Source of the DNA: JAVBQB01 sp031549265
Lineage (GTDB): Bacteria > Bacillota > Clostridia > Oscillospirales > JAVBQB01
DNA length: 64,000 nucleotides
Reading direction: 5' to 3'
Assembly: GCA_031549265.1 (NCBI GenBank)
Contig: JAVBQB010000001.1
Location: forward strand, 124,001 to 188,000
In this document: piece by piece, positions 40,868-48,959 of the stretch
Numbering within the stretch: the first letter of the stretch is position 1
Layout of the letters: each line of letters begins with the position of its first letter
The notes under the pieces: model-generated
Seen by the model: the letters and a program-made list of their open reading frames with translations, nothing else
The model's database searches: none
What the model was told of the DNA's origin: nothing
Translations under genes and position numbers: made by a program

Positions 40868-40925
40868 TGGTATATAGTATAACCAACTACTGGTATATAG
40901 TAACGCAATATAGCGTTCATGTCAA
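40868..40925 (-). promoter_or_regulatory. Promoter and operator repeats of padR-DUF1048
   Basis: Minus strand: -35 TTGACA (40920-40925), 17-base spacer, -10 TACTAT (40897-40902). Two identical 12-base direct repeats TGGTATATAGTA (plus strand 40868-40879 and 40891-40902) overlap the -10 and the start region. This suits autorepression. Confidence 0.7.
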
Positions 40926-40986
40926 GCGAAAAATGTGACTGCAATTAAATATCCTTGAATACAACGACTCCTCTCATCTCGTACTA

Positions 40987-41017
40987 TTGACAAATGCCGC
41001 TTGGTATAATATTATAC
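40987..41017 (+). promoter_or_regulatory. Promoter and palindromic operator of the second padR operon
   Basis: -35 TTGACA (40987-40992), 17-base spacer, -10 TATTAT (41010-41015). The perfect palindrome GTATAATATTATAC (41004-41017) covers the -10, and GGTATAAT is repeated at 41019-41026. Confidence 0.7.
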
Positions 41018-41036
41018 TGGTATAATATATTAAGAG

Positions 41037-41603
41037 GTGATACATATTTCATTACAGCACGGTTTGTTAGGCCTGCTTTCGTATCGGGAAAGCACGGGCT
41101 ATGAATTGACTAAAATGTTTGAGCATTCGCTGAATAATTTCTGGCATGCGCAAAGCAGTCAGATATATCGGGAATTGAACCGAATCGAAAAACTCGGGTG
41201 GGCATCATCGGAGAGCATTATTCAGGATGGCCGCCCCAACAAGCGGCTGTACACCATCACGGACGCGGGCAGAGAGGAACTTGCGCAATGGCTGAGGGAG
41301 GCAAAAACCGGTTTTGACAATTATCATCACGCCATACTTTTGCGGATCTTCTTTGGGGCGGACAATCCAGAGTCAACACTCGAATTGCTGAGAGAATGCG
41401 CAGGAGAATGTGCTTGCGCGCTGGAGTCGTATGAGAGAAGCGTACCGCAGGTCATACGGACTTACGCTGAGTTAATACCTGACGGCGAGAAAAGAAGCAA
41501 GTTTTGGTCGATGACGCTGGATTACGGACTGGCGCAGACGCGGGCAGCGTTGGATTGGGCGCGGCGCTGTATTGCCCTGATTGAGGAGGATATGGATAAA
41601 TGA
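41037..41603 (+). CDS. PadR-family transcriptional regulator (second, with flavodoxin-like partners)
   Basis: PadR regulator of up to 188 aa with an N-terminal winged helix (SLQHGLLGLLSYRESTGYEL, RIEKLGWASSESI, RLYTITDAGREELAQWL). A helical C-terminal dimer domain covers about residues 95-185, so it belongs to the longer PadR subfamily. The GTG at 41037 is part of the AGAGGTG Shine-Dalgarno. The family-like start SLQHG falls on an ATT codon six bases after it, hinting at rare ATT initiation. It overlaps the next gene by four bases (ATGA). It likely represses its own operon through the palindrome upstream. Confidence 0.87.
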   Translation: MIHISLQHGLLGLLSYRESTGYELTKMFEHSLNNFWHAQSSQIYRELNRIEKLGWASSESIIQDGRPNKRLYTITDAGREELAQWLREAKTGFDNYHHAILLRIFFGADNPESTLELLRECAGECACALESYERSVPQVIRTYAELIPDGEKRSKFWSMTLDYGLAQTRAALDWARRCIALIEEDMDK

Positions 41604-42172
41604 AAGCTCTGTTGCTATGCGACCGCGAGAGCGTGAATTTTGAAGGTGTCAATCTGAGCGAACGGCTTCAAGCGACGCTTCAAAACATTGGATGCGAAGT
41701 TCAGACCGTCGTCGTCAGCGACGACGAAATCAGGCCGTGTCTTGGGTGTTTTGGATGCTGGCTCAAAACGCCGGGTTTGTGCGTTATCACAAATGACTGC
41801 GCTAACGATATTTCCGGATGCGAAATCAGGTCTGATTTCGTTGTATTGGTGTCCCGCATCACTTACGGCGGGTACAGCTCCGATTTAAAAGCGTTTCTCG
41901 ACCGCTCGATTCCGAATATTCTGCCTCTTTTCGAGATCTACGAGGGTGAGATGCACCACAAAATGCGGTATGAGCGTTTCCCCGGTTGGATTGCCGTCGG
42001 TTACGGCGAGGCAACGCAGCGCGAGCGGCAGACTTTCATGGAACTGGCGAAGCGCAACGCTTTGAATATGAGGCCGCCTATGTATTTTGTTTTCACAGCG
42101 CAAGCAAAGAACGAGATCGACGGTTTATTGTCATCTATGAAAAGCGCCTTGGAATCGGCGGTGCACATATGA
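41600..42172 (+). CDS. Flavodoxin-family protein with a Cys cluster
   Basis: A 190-aa protein with a flavodoxin-like N-terminal strand and loop (MKALLLCDRESVNFEG). The segment RPCLGCFGCWLKTPGLCVI near residue 48 is a C-x2-C-x2-C cluster seen in flavoprotein reductases of the NADPH-dependent FMN reductase type. DFVVLVSRITYGGYSSDLKAFLDR near residue 80 forms the FMN-binding region. The substrate is unknown. It overlaps padR and the following gene (ATGA both times), so the three form one operon. Confidence 0.75.
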   Translation: MKALLLCDRESVNFEGVNLSERLQATLQNIGCEVQTVVVSDDEIRPCLGCFGCWLKTPGLCVITNDCANDISGCEIRSDFVVLVSRITYGGYSSDLKAFLDRSIPNILPLFEIYEGEMHHKMRYERFPGWIAVGYGEATQRERQTFMELAKRNALNMRPPMYFVFTAQAKNEIDGLLSSMKSALESAVHI

Positions 42173-42825
42173 ACAGGATCGCAGCAATCAACGGAAGTCC
42201 CAAGGTGAAGAACAGCGTTTCCGGAATGCTGATTGATAAGATTGCCGAGATCACTATGACAAAGATATCGGTATTGCACGCGATTCATGTATCAAATCAG
42301 AAGGACGCTAAGAATCAATTCAATGAAATTTTTGAAGCCGAGGCACTCCTCCTGGTCTTCCCGCTCTATGTCGATTCCCTGCCCGCGCCGCTGATAAAGA
42401 CGCTTAATATGCTGGAGAGTGCGGCGAGATCATATGGCAAACCGCTGCCGAAGGTTTTTGCCGTATGCAACTGCGGATTTTATGAAGCTGAGCATAACAG
42501 GCTGGCGCTGGACATTGTGCGGAATTTCTGTGACCGCGCCGGATTTTCCTGGGGATATGGCGTCGGTATCGGCGGTGGCGGAATGATCGGATTTATGCCG
42601 GAGAATATGGCGAAAGGTCCCGCCGCTCATGCATATAAAGCTCTGCTGGCGCTCGCTAGCGATATGTTAAACGGAAGCCAGGATGCGAAGAACGTGTATG
42701 CGGCGCCGGCTTTCCCCAGGTTCCTGTATAAACTCGGAGGGCACATGGGCTGGTACCGCATGGCCAAAGCTAACGGCGTCAGGAAAACCCTCAGAGCAAC
42801 ACCGCACAAAACAAACGGACAATAA
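42169..42825 (+). CDS. NAD(P)H-dependent FMN reductase-like protein
   Basis: A 218-aa flavodoxin-fold protein beginning MNRIAAINGSPKVKNSVSG, the FMN phosphate-binding loop of the family. ALLLVFPLYVDSLPAPLIKTL near residue 58 and AVCNCGFYEAEHNRLAL near 95 follow. The ATG at 42169-42171 overlaps the preceding stop; the frame is open further upstream but runs through the previous gene. It probably forms a redox pair with that gene under PadR control. It converges on kdpE, with 157 bases between the two stops in which I see no feature. Confidence 0.75.
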   Translation: MNRIAAINGSPKVKNSVSGMLIDKIAEITMTKISVLHAIHVSNQKDAKNQFNEIFEAEALLLVFPLYVDSLPAPLIKTLNMLESAARSYGKPLPKVFAVCNCGFYEAEHNRLALDIVRNFCDRAGFSWGYGVGIGGGGMIGFMPENMAKGPAAHAYKALLALASDMLNGSQDAKNVYAAPAFPRFLYKLGGHMGWYRMAKANGVRKTLRATPHKTNGQ

Positions 42826-42982
42826 TTCCCTGCAAGTCGGAAAAACGAGACGCCGCCGCGATTGTCCAGCGGATCATGCTGGATTTCTCACGGCGGCTCG
42901 GTATTTCCTGATGAATTCTCGGTGCTGGACGCTCTTCGTTGACAATATCGGCACGTAATCCGGGATTCAAGGCGCGCAAGTC

Positions 42983-43684
42983 TCACACTTCCTCAACCAT
43001 GCGGTATCCAACACCGACTTCTGTCAAAATGTATCTGGGCTGAGCGGGATTCTTCTCAAGCTTTCTGCGGATGTTGGCCATGTTGGCACGCAGAGCCTGG
43101 TTTTCGTTGATGTTGGGCCCCCATATTTCCCGCATGATAAAATCATGTGTCAGGACTTTACCGGCGTGTCTTGAAAGTAGAATGAGGATTTTATACTCTG
43201 TCGGCGTGAAGTGAACGACCTCGCTGCCGAGCTTCACCGTTCGTTTTTCGTAATCGATATTCAATTCCCCGACGGCGAATAGTGCAGACCGCGTCCTGTC
43301 CATCTCGGATTTGACAAAGGAATGGCGCAGCGCAGTTCGTATTCTCGCCATCAGCTCGGAATTGCCAAAGGGCTTTGTAATATAATCGTCCGCTCCCAGA
43401 TCAAGCGCCTCAACTTTATCCCGTTCGCGTCCCCTCGCGGAAACGACGATAACCGGGGTGGCAGACCACTGCCGCAGCGCTTGTAGCACTTCGATCCCGT
43501 CCGCGTCCGGCAGGCCTAAATCCAGGAGCACAAGGTCAGGTACGTGCGATGCCGCCAGGGAGAGCGCCTCTTTTCCCGTTCCGGCGCAGACCGAGTCATA
43601 TCCGTTTGAGGAGAGCATAGTGGAAACGAATTTACTGATAGTCTGGTCGTCCTCTACAATCAGGATCAGCGGTTTGTCCGTCAT
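42983..43684 (-). CDS. kdpE: KdpE, response regulator of the Kdp potassium system
   Basis: A 233-aa OmpR-class regulator. The receiver has VEDDQ near residue 10, phospho-acceptor Asp in LVLLDLGLPDADG near 52, and a Lys in YITKPFG near 104. The C-terminal winged helix reads HFTPTEYKILILLSRHAG and IWGPNINENQALRANMANIRRKLE, which is typical of KdpE. The ATG overlaps the kdpD stop as ATGA. It activates the kdp operon when external potassium or turgor falls. Last gene of kdpFABCDE. Confidence 0.95.
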   Translation of the reverse strand: MTDKPLILIVEDDQTISKFVSTMLSSNGYDSVCAGTGKEALSLAASHVPDLVLLDLGLPDADGIEVLQALRQWSATPVIVVSARGRERDKVEALDLGADDYITKPFGNSELMARIRTALRHSFVKSEMDRTRSALFAVGELNIDYEKRTVKLGSEVVHFTPTEYKILILLSRHAGKVLTHDFIMREIWGPNINENQALRANMANIRRKLEKNPAQPRYILTEVGVGYRMVEEV

Positions 43685-46314
43685 AGCGTATCGCCTTCTT
43701 CCGTTGGGATGCAAAAGCTGAAGCGGGCGCCTCCAGATTCCGCGTTTGCAGCGGTTATACTTCCGCCGTGCGCCTCAATGATCGATTTACATATAGAAAG
43801 TCCGATGCCGATTCCTCTAGAGGAATCCGCGTCAGGTCTGCCGCTCTTGAAATAACCGTCGAAGAGATGGGGCAAATCTTCTTTTTCAATCCCCGCGCCA
43901 TGATCGGTTATGTGAAACCATAAATTGCGGTCGGTCACCTCGGCGTCTGCTTCGACCAATGCGTCGGGCGGTGAGTGCTTTAACGCGTTTTCAATGAGGT
44001 TGATCAGCACCTGCTCAATGAGCATTCCATCCATGGAAACGACGATGAGTTCGTCAGGAACGCGCGCTTCGATTCGCCTTGCCGGGAATCGGGATTGGAT
44101 TCTGCTGATTGCCTCGGACAGTATTTCCTCTACCGCTTCCGGCGTTTTTTCCAGCCTGCCGCCGCTTTCATCCGAGATTCTGGTGATGGTGAGCAGATTC
44201 TCCACCATTCGTATCAGCCAGCTGGAATCATTGCGGATATGAGTGAGCATTTCGTTGCGGGTAGTTCTGTCTATGTGCTCGTCGTTATCGAGGATTGTCG
44301 AACAAGTGCCGTGAATACCGGTCAGCGGAGTTCGGAGGTCGTGCGATATCGCCCGGAGCAGGTTGCTTCTCATTTTTTCCTTTTCCGATTCCACAATGAT
44401 CTCGCGCTGTTCGTCGGACAGATTCTGACGTTCGAGCGCCATCGCGATTTGCGAGGCGATCATTTGCAGGAAGAAGCGGCTGTGCTGACTCAGCTTTCCG
44501 TGCTCACAGGACAGACCCAGCACGCCCAGCGTCCTCCCCTGCGAGACCAGCGGGATGTAAAACGCACCCGCGCCCATGAGGGTATCGGTTCCGGAGCCGG
44601 CCTGCTTCTGATTGACAAAAACCCAGCGGGCGACCGCCCTTTCGTCCGGTGACGACAAAAGACCGGCGGTTTCGCCCTCTTTGGCCGTCACGGTTCCGGG
44701 TTCCTTTTCGTCATCGACAGTGTAAAAAATGACCGACCGGTCGAAAAGCTTGACGAGGTACTCGTTACTGACGGCGACAATGCTGTCGAGTCCCCTGGTC
44801 ACCAGAAGCTTTTTGTTGATCTCATATAGTATCTCTGTCCGCCGCTCCCGCTCGGCGGCCAGCCGCGCCTGTTTTTTGATTCGTCCAGTCAGAGTGCTGG
44901 TTATCAAGGCCACAAGTAACATTATGATAAAAGTGACCGGATAGCCAGTCTGTATCGCGTGAAAAGAAAAATACGGGTCGGTAAACAGGAAATTGAAGGT
45001 CAAAACATTCAGCACCGACGAAATGACGCCATAAAGATAGCCTTTTGTAACCCGCGAAACTATCAGCACTGCCAAAATATAAACCATGATAACGTTCTGG
45101 TCGCCGATATCCAACGCAAACAGAGCGTAGGACAACGCGGACGCAAGAGCGGTTATCAGCAGTGTCTTGGCGGCGTCCTGCCACGAGAGGTGGAGACTAT
45201 GATGAAGGTAGACTTTCTTGCTGCGGGTGTCGCGGTGCTTGATATCGGGCACGATGTGAATTTCCACGGTTGGAAGCAGGGAGAGCAGTTCATCCTCAAA
45301 ATCTCGGTGAAAAAGCCGTTTTTCCTTACTCTTTCCTATCACGATGTTCGTAATGTCCGAGATTTTTGCGTATTCCCCAATAACATTCGGGACGTCGACG
45401 CCGCTTAGTGTAACTATTTCCGCGCCGAGACTCTCGGCAAGCTGGAGGTTTGCGCTTATTTGCCTCTGCTGCTCGGATGGCAGCGAGTCAGGATCGGAGT
45501 TATCGACGTGAACCGCTATCCATTTGGCGAAAAGGGAGTCGGCAATTCTCGACGCGCGCCGGATACATTTGGCCGACGAGGGCGATGAGCTGACGCAAAC
45601 AAGGATCTTGACTGTCGCTTTCGCGGCGTGCAGCTGATGTTTACCCGGGTTTTCGTGGCTCACTCTGTCGGCTGCTTTGCGCATTGCGATTTCTCTGAGT
45701 GAATGAAGGTTTTCGATTGTGAAAAACCCGCGCATAGCCGCGTCCGCCCGTTCAGGCTTGTATACACTCCCTGCTTCAAAGCGCCTCAGGAGCTCTTCGG
45801 GCTCTATGTCGATGAACTTGACCTGTTCGGCGTGGTCGAAAACGTGGTCGGGAATAGTTTCGCGCACGGCGACGTTTGTAAAATCCTCAACTATATTGTT
45901 CAGGCTCTCGATGTGCTGCACATTGACTGTCGTGTAAACGTCGATCCCCGCCGACAGCAGCTCCTCGATGTCCTGATAGCGTTTGAGATTGCGCATTCCG
46001 TCCGCGTTCGTATGCGCCAGCTCGTCGACTAAAATCAAATCAGGATTTGCTTTCAGCGCACCTTCCAGGTCAAATTCTCGGAGCAGAATGTTTTTGTGCC
46101 GCACCGGCAGCGGTTCAAGCTGCGGAAGCCCCTCAAGAAGCCGGAGCGTATCCGGCCGGGTATGAGGTTCTATATATCCTACAAGAACCGAGACCCCCTG
46201 GTCGCCCAGCTCGCGCGCTTCAGTCAGCATAGCGTATGTTTTGCCGACCCCCGCCGCGTAACCGAAGAAGATCTTCAGCTTGCCGCGGTTTATTTTCTGA
46301 TCTATATGTACCAC
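43681..46314 (-). CDS. kdpD: KdpD, potassium sensor histidine kinase
   Basis: An 877-aa sensor kinase. The N-terminal KdpD domain has the Walker-like RGKLKIFFGYAAGVGKTYAM, and DLILVDELAHTN at about residue 95. A universal-stress-like domain covers about 225-355 (ILVCVSSSPSSAKCIRRA). Four membrane segments follow near 385-490, then a GAF-like region and the kinase core. The core has H-box RAISHDLRTPLTGIHG near 650, N-box NLIENALKHSPP near 770 and G-box GIGIGLSICKSII. The GTG start is directly next to its Shine-Dalgarno and is not certain. It is encoded four bases after kdpC and overlaps kdpE. Confidence 0.96.
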   Translation of the reverse strand: MVHIDQKINRGKLKIFFGYAAGVGKTYAMLTEARELGDQGVSVLVGYIEPHTRPDTLRLLEGLPQLEPLPVRHKNILLREFDLEGALKANPDLILVDELAHTNADGMRNLKRYQDIEELLSAGIDVYTTVNVQHIESLNNIVEDFTNVAVRETIPDHVFDHAEQVKFIDIEPEELLRRFEAGSVYKPERADAAMRGFFTIENLHSLREIAMRKAADRVSHENPGKHQLHAAKATVKILVCVSSSPSSAKCIRRASRIADSLFAKWIAVHVDNSDPDSLPSEQQRQISANLQLAESLGAEIVTLSGVDVPNVIGEYAKISDITNIVIGKSKEKRLFHRDFEDELLSLLPTVEIHIVPDIKHRDTRSKKVYLHHSLHLSWQDAAKTLLITALASALSYALFALDIGDQNVIMVYILAVLIVSRVTKGYLYGVISSVLNVLTFNFLFTDPYFSFHAIQTGYPVTFIIMLLVALITSTLTGRIKKQARLAAERERRTEILYEINKKLLVTRGLDSIVAVSNEYLVKLFDRSVIFYTVDDEKEPGTVTAKEGETAGLLSSPDERAVARWVFVNQKQAGSGTDTLMGAGAFYIPLVSQGRTLGVLGLSCEHGKLSQHSRFFLQMIASQIAMALERQNLSDEQREIIVESEKEKMRSNLLRAISHDLRTPLTGIHGTCSTILDNDEHIDRTTRNEMLTHIRNDSSWLIRMVENLLTITRISDESGGRLEKTPEAVEEILSEAISRIQSRFPARRIEARVPDELIVVSMDGMLIEQVLINLIENALKHSPPDALVEADAEVTDRNLWFHITDHGAGIEKEDLPHLFDGYFKSGRPDADSSRGIGIGLSICKSIIEAHGGSITAANAESGGARFSFCIPTEEGDTL

Positions 46315-46318
46315 CCTC

Positions 46319-46888
46319 TTACTTTGCGCTAATCAGACCGTCCAGCTCAAGATTGACGAGAAGAACATTCACCGACGGTTCGCCAATAAACCCAAGCAGC
46401 CTGCCGCTTGTGCGGCGGTTAATGATGTCTCTGACCGCGTCCTCGCTGATATTTCTCTCGCGGGCAATTCTTTTTACCTGGTACTCCGCCGCTTCCGGTG
46501 AAATGTTGGGATCGACGCCGCTGCCGGAAGCCATAACCAAATCCGCCGGTATTTCGGCGGTGTTTGATGGGTCAAGGTCTCGCCAAAACGCGACCCTGGC
46601 CTCAACCAGTTTCTTTTGCTCGTCGGAAACCGGAGAAAGATTAGTCACTCCCGCCGGTCTGCCGATCAGATATTTCGGATCGGTAAACTCCTGCGCGATA
46701 AGCTCCGAACCGTAATTTTTAGCCGTGCCGCCCTTGATATCGGCGGATATTATGCTTCCGTTGGCCTGATGCGGGAAAAACAAGGCTGCAATTCCGGTTA
46801 CAATTCCAGTATACAGTATACCACAGATAAATATCATTACGAGAAGGCAAATCATCGCGGGCCGTAATTGTTTAGCTATTATTCTCAT
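46319..46888 (-). CDS. kdpC: KdpC, K+-transporting ATPase subunit C
   Basis: About 189 aa with one N-terminal membrane segment (AMICLLVMIFICGILYTGIV). The periplasm-like domain begins FPHQANGSII and includes GSELIAQEFTDPKYLIGRP. DLVMASGSGVDPNISPEAAEYQVKR, split here over the family-conserved region near residue 122, and ISEDAVRDIINRR are typical of KdpC. The protein stabilises the KdpAB complex. The ATG at 46886-46888 follows GGGGTG; a GTG three codons upstream overlaps kdpB. Confidence 0.96.
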   Translation of the reverse strand: MRIIAKQLRPAMICLLVMIFICGILYTGIVTGIAALFFPHQANGSIISADIKGGTAKNYGSELIAQEFTDPKYLIGRPAGVTNLSPVSDEQKKLVEARVAFWRDLDPSNTAEIPADLVMASGSGVDPNISPEAAEYQVKRIARERNISEDAVRDIINRRTSGRLLGFIGEPSVNVLLVNLELDGLISAK

Positions 46889-46893
46889 CAATA

Positions 46894-48954
46894 TCACCCC
46901 ACAAGTCCTGTCGTGCTTATCAGCAGGTCAATCGCCTTAATTGCTATAAAAGGAGAGACGAGCCCGCCGACGCCATAGACCAGCAGATTCCGGCGCAGCA
47001 TTTTCGCGGCGGACAGTTCCCGGTATTTGACGCCCCTTAGAGCAAGCGGAATCAGCGCGATTATTATCAGCGCGTTGTAAATGACAGCGGAAATTATCGC
47101 GCTTTTGGCGCTGGTGAGTCCCATTATGTTCAGCGCTTCAAGCTGCGGGAATATGCCGGTAAAAAGCACGGGAATAATCGCGAAGTACTTCGCCACGTCG
47201 TTCGCTACGCTGAAGGTAGTCAGCGAACCGCGCGTCATGAGCAGCTGTTTGCCGATGCGCACAATGTCAATGAGTTTTGTCGGGCTGGAATCAAGGTCGA
47301 CCATGTTTCCGGCTTCTTTCGCAGCCTGTGTTCCGGAGTTCATCGCAACCGCGACGTCCGCTTGAGCCAGCGCCGGCGCGTCGTTTGTTCCGTCGCCCGT
47401 CATGGCGACAAGGTGACCGCTCGCCTGGTATTCGCGTATCAGCGACAGCTTTGCCTCAGGCGTCGCCTCGGCCAGGAAATCATCAACCCCGGCCTCGGCG
47501 GCGATGGCGGCTGCGGTCATGGGATTGTCTCCTGTGATCATGATTGTTTTGATGCCCATTTTGCGTAAGTCGCAGAATCGCTCCTTTACGCCGTTTTTGA
47601 CGATGTCCTTTAGGTGGACTACCCCGAGCACACGGTTGTTTTTAGCAACTGCGAGCGGGGTGCCTCCCGCGTTTGCGATACGGCTTGCTAAAACGTCGCA
47701 CTCACTCGGGTAATTGCCGCCGTTTCTGGTAACGAACTGGCGGATCGCGTCCGTCGCGCCCTTGCGGATGGAAATGCCCTGATAATCGATGCCGCTCATT
47801 CGTGTTTTGGCTGAGAACTCGATAAAGCTTGCGTCCAGTTTATTAATGTCCCTTCCCCGAATGTTAAAACGCTCTTTCGCTAGCACAACAATGCTCCGGC
47901 CCTCGGCGGTTTCGTCTTTAAGCGATGACAGCTGCGAGGCGTCGGCAAGCTCCTGCTCAGAAACGCCGTCAACAGGCAAAAACTCGCTTGCCTGGCGGTT
48001 GCCAAGAGTTATTGTACCGGTTTTGTCAAGAAGCAGAACGTCAACGTCGCCCGCCGCTTCGATGGCACGTCCGCTCATTGCCAGGACGTTTGCGCGGTTG
48101 AGCCTGCTCATTCCGGCAATCCCAATGGAGGACAGCAGCGCGCCTATCGTTGTTGGCGAGAGGCAGACCAGCAGCGCAATGACATTAGTCAGCGAAACAG
48201 CTGCACCGCTGCCGGCGTAAGCGCTCACGAAATTTGAAAATGGAAGTAAGGTCGCCGTAACAACCAGGAATATAATCGAAAGCGAGATGAGCAGAATCTG
48301 CAAGGCGATTTCATTCGGGGTTTTCTTGCGGGAAGCGCCCTCGACCATCGCGATCATTTTGTCGAGAAAGCTCTCGCCGGCTTCCGATGTGACACGGATA
48401 ATCAGCCAGTCGGAAATAACCATGGTGCCGCCGGTGACGGCGCTGCGGTCGCCGCCCGATTCGCGTATTACGGGCGCAGATTCGCCGGTTATTGCGCTCT
48501 CGTCGACCGACGCTGCGCCTTCGACGACTTCGCCGTCCATCGGGATCTGCCCGCCGGACTCGACATAAACGATGTCTCCCTTTTTCAGTTTGCTGGACAG
48601 CACTTCTTCGAAAGCGTCCGGATTCGATGCCGACTCCAGTTTTCTGGCTCTGACTTCTCTTCGGCTGGAGCGCAGGCTGTTCGCTTGAGCTCTTCCGCGG
48701 CTTTCTGCGATCGACTCGGCAAAATTTGCGAATAAGACGGTGAACCATAGGATTATCGTTATAACCAGCGTATAACCGGCGCTTTCGTCCCGAACTCCTA
48801 AAAGCGCAAATAAATAGAGCGCGGTTGTGAGAATCGCGCCAATATAAACGACAAGCATGACCGGATTTTTTGCTTGAACACACGGGGAAAGTTTGAGCAC
48901 CGATTGTATCAGAGCGTCTTTTATTTTCATAACGTCTTTGTTATTGCCTTTCAT
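46894..48954 (-). CDS. kdpB: KdpB, K+-transporting P-type ATPase catalytic subunit
   Basis: A 686-aa P-type ATPase. The phosphorylation site is LLLDKTGTITLGN near residue 310. TGES (residues near 158), the hinge GDGTNDAPALAQADVAVAM near 520, and multiple membrane segments near the N- and C-termini are present. It couples ATP hydrolysis to potassium uptake through KdpA. The ATG at 48952-48954 has GAGGTG six bases upstream. The frame is open to a GTG overlapping the kdpA stop. Confidence 0.98.
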   Translation of the reverse strand: MKGNNKDVMKIKDALIQSVLKLSPCVQAKNPVMLVVYIGAILTTALYLFALLGVRDESAGYTLVITIILWFTVLFANFAESIAESRGRAQANSLRSSRREVRARKLESASNPDAFEEVLSSKLKKGDIVYVESGGQIPMDGEVVEGAASVDESAITGESAPVIRESGGDRSAVTGGTMVISDWLIIRVTSEAGESFLDKMIAMVEGASRKKTPNEIALQILLISLSIIFLVVTATLLPFSNFVSAYAGSGAAVSLTNVIALLVCLSPTTIGALLSSIGIAGMSRLNRANVLAMSGRAIEAAGDVDVLLLDKTGTITLGNRQASEFLPVDGVSEQELADASQLSSLKDETAEGRSIVVLAKERFNIRGRDINKLDASFIEFSAKTRMSGIDYQGISIRKGATDAIRQFVTRNGGNYPSECDVLASRIANAGGTPLAVAKNNRVLGVVHLKDIVKNGVKERFCDLRKMGIKTIMITGDNPMTAAAIAAEAGVDDFLAEATPEAKLSLIREYQASGHLVAMTGDGTNDAPALAQADVAVAMNSGTQAAKEAGNMVDLDSSPTKLIDIVRIGKQLLMTRGSLTTFSVANDVAKYFAIIPVLFTGIFPQLEALNIMGLTSAKSAIISAVIYNALIIIALIPLALRGVKYRELSAAKMLRRNLLVYGVGGLVSPFIAIKAIDLLISTTGLVG

Positions 48955-48959
48955 CGTTA

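Noticed and set aside
41986..42168. N-terminal extension of the FMN reductase-like gene
   Set aside because: The extra 61 codons run inside the preceding flavodoxin gene. The family start MNRIAAINGSP has an ATGA overlap.
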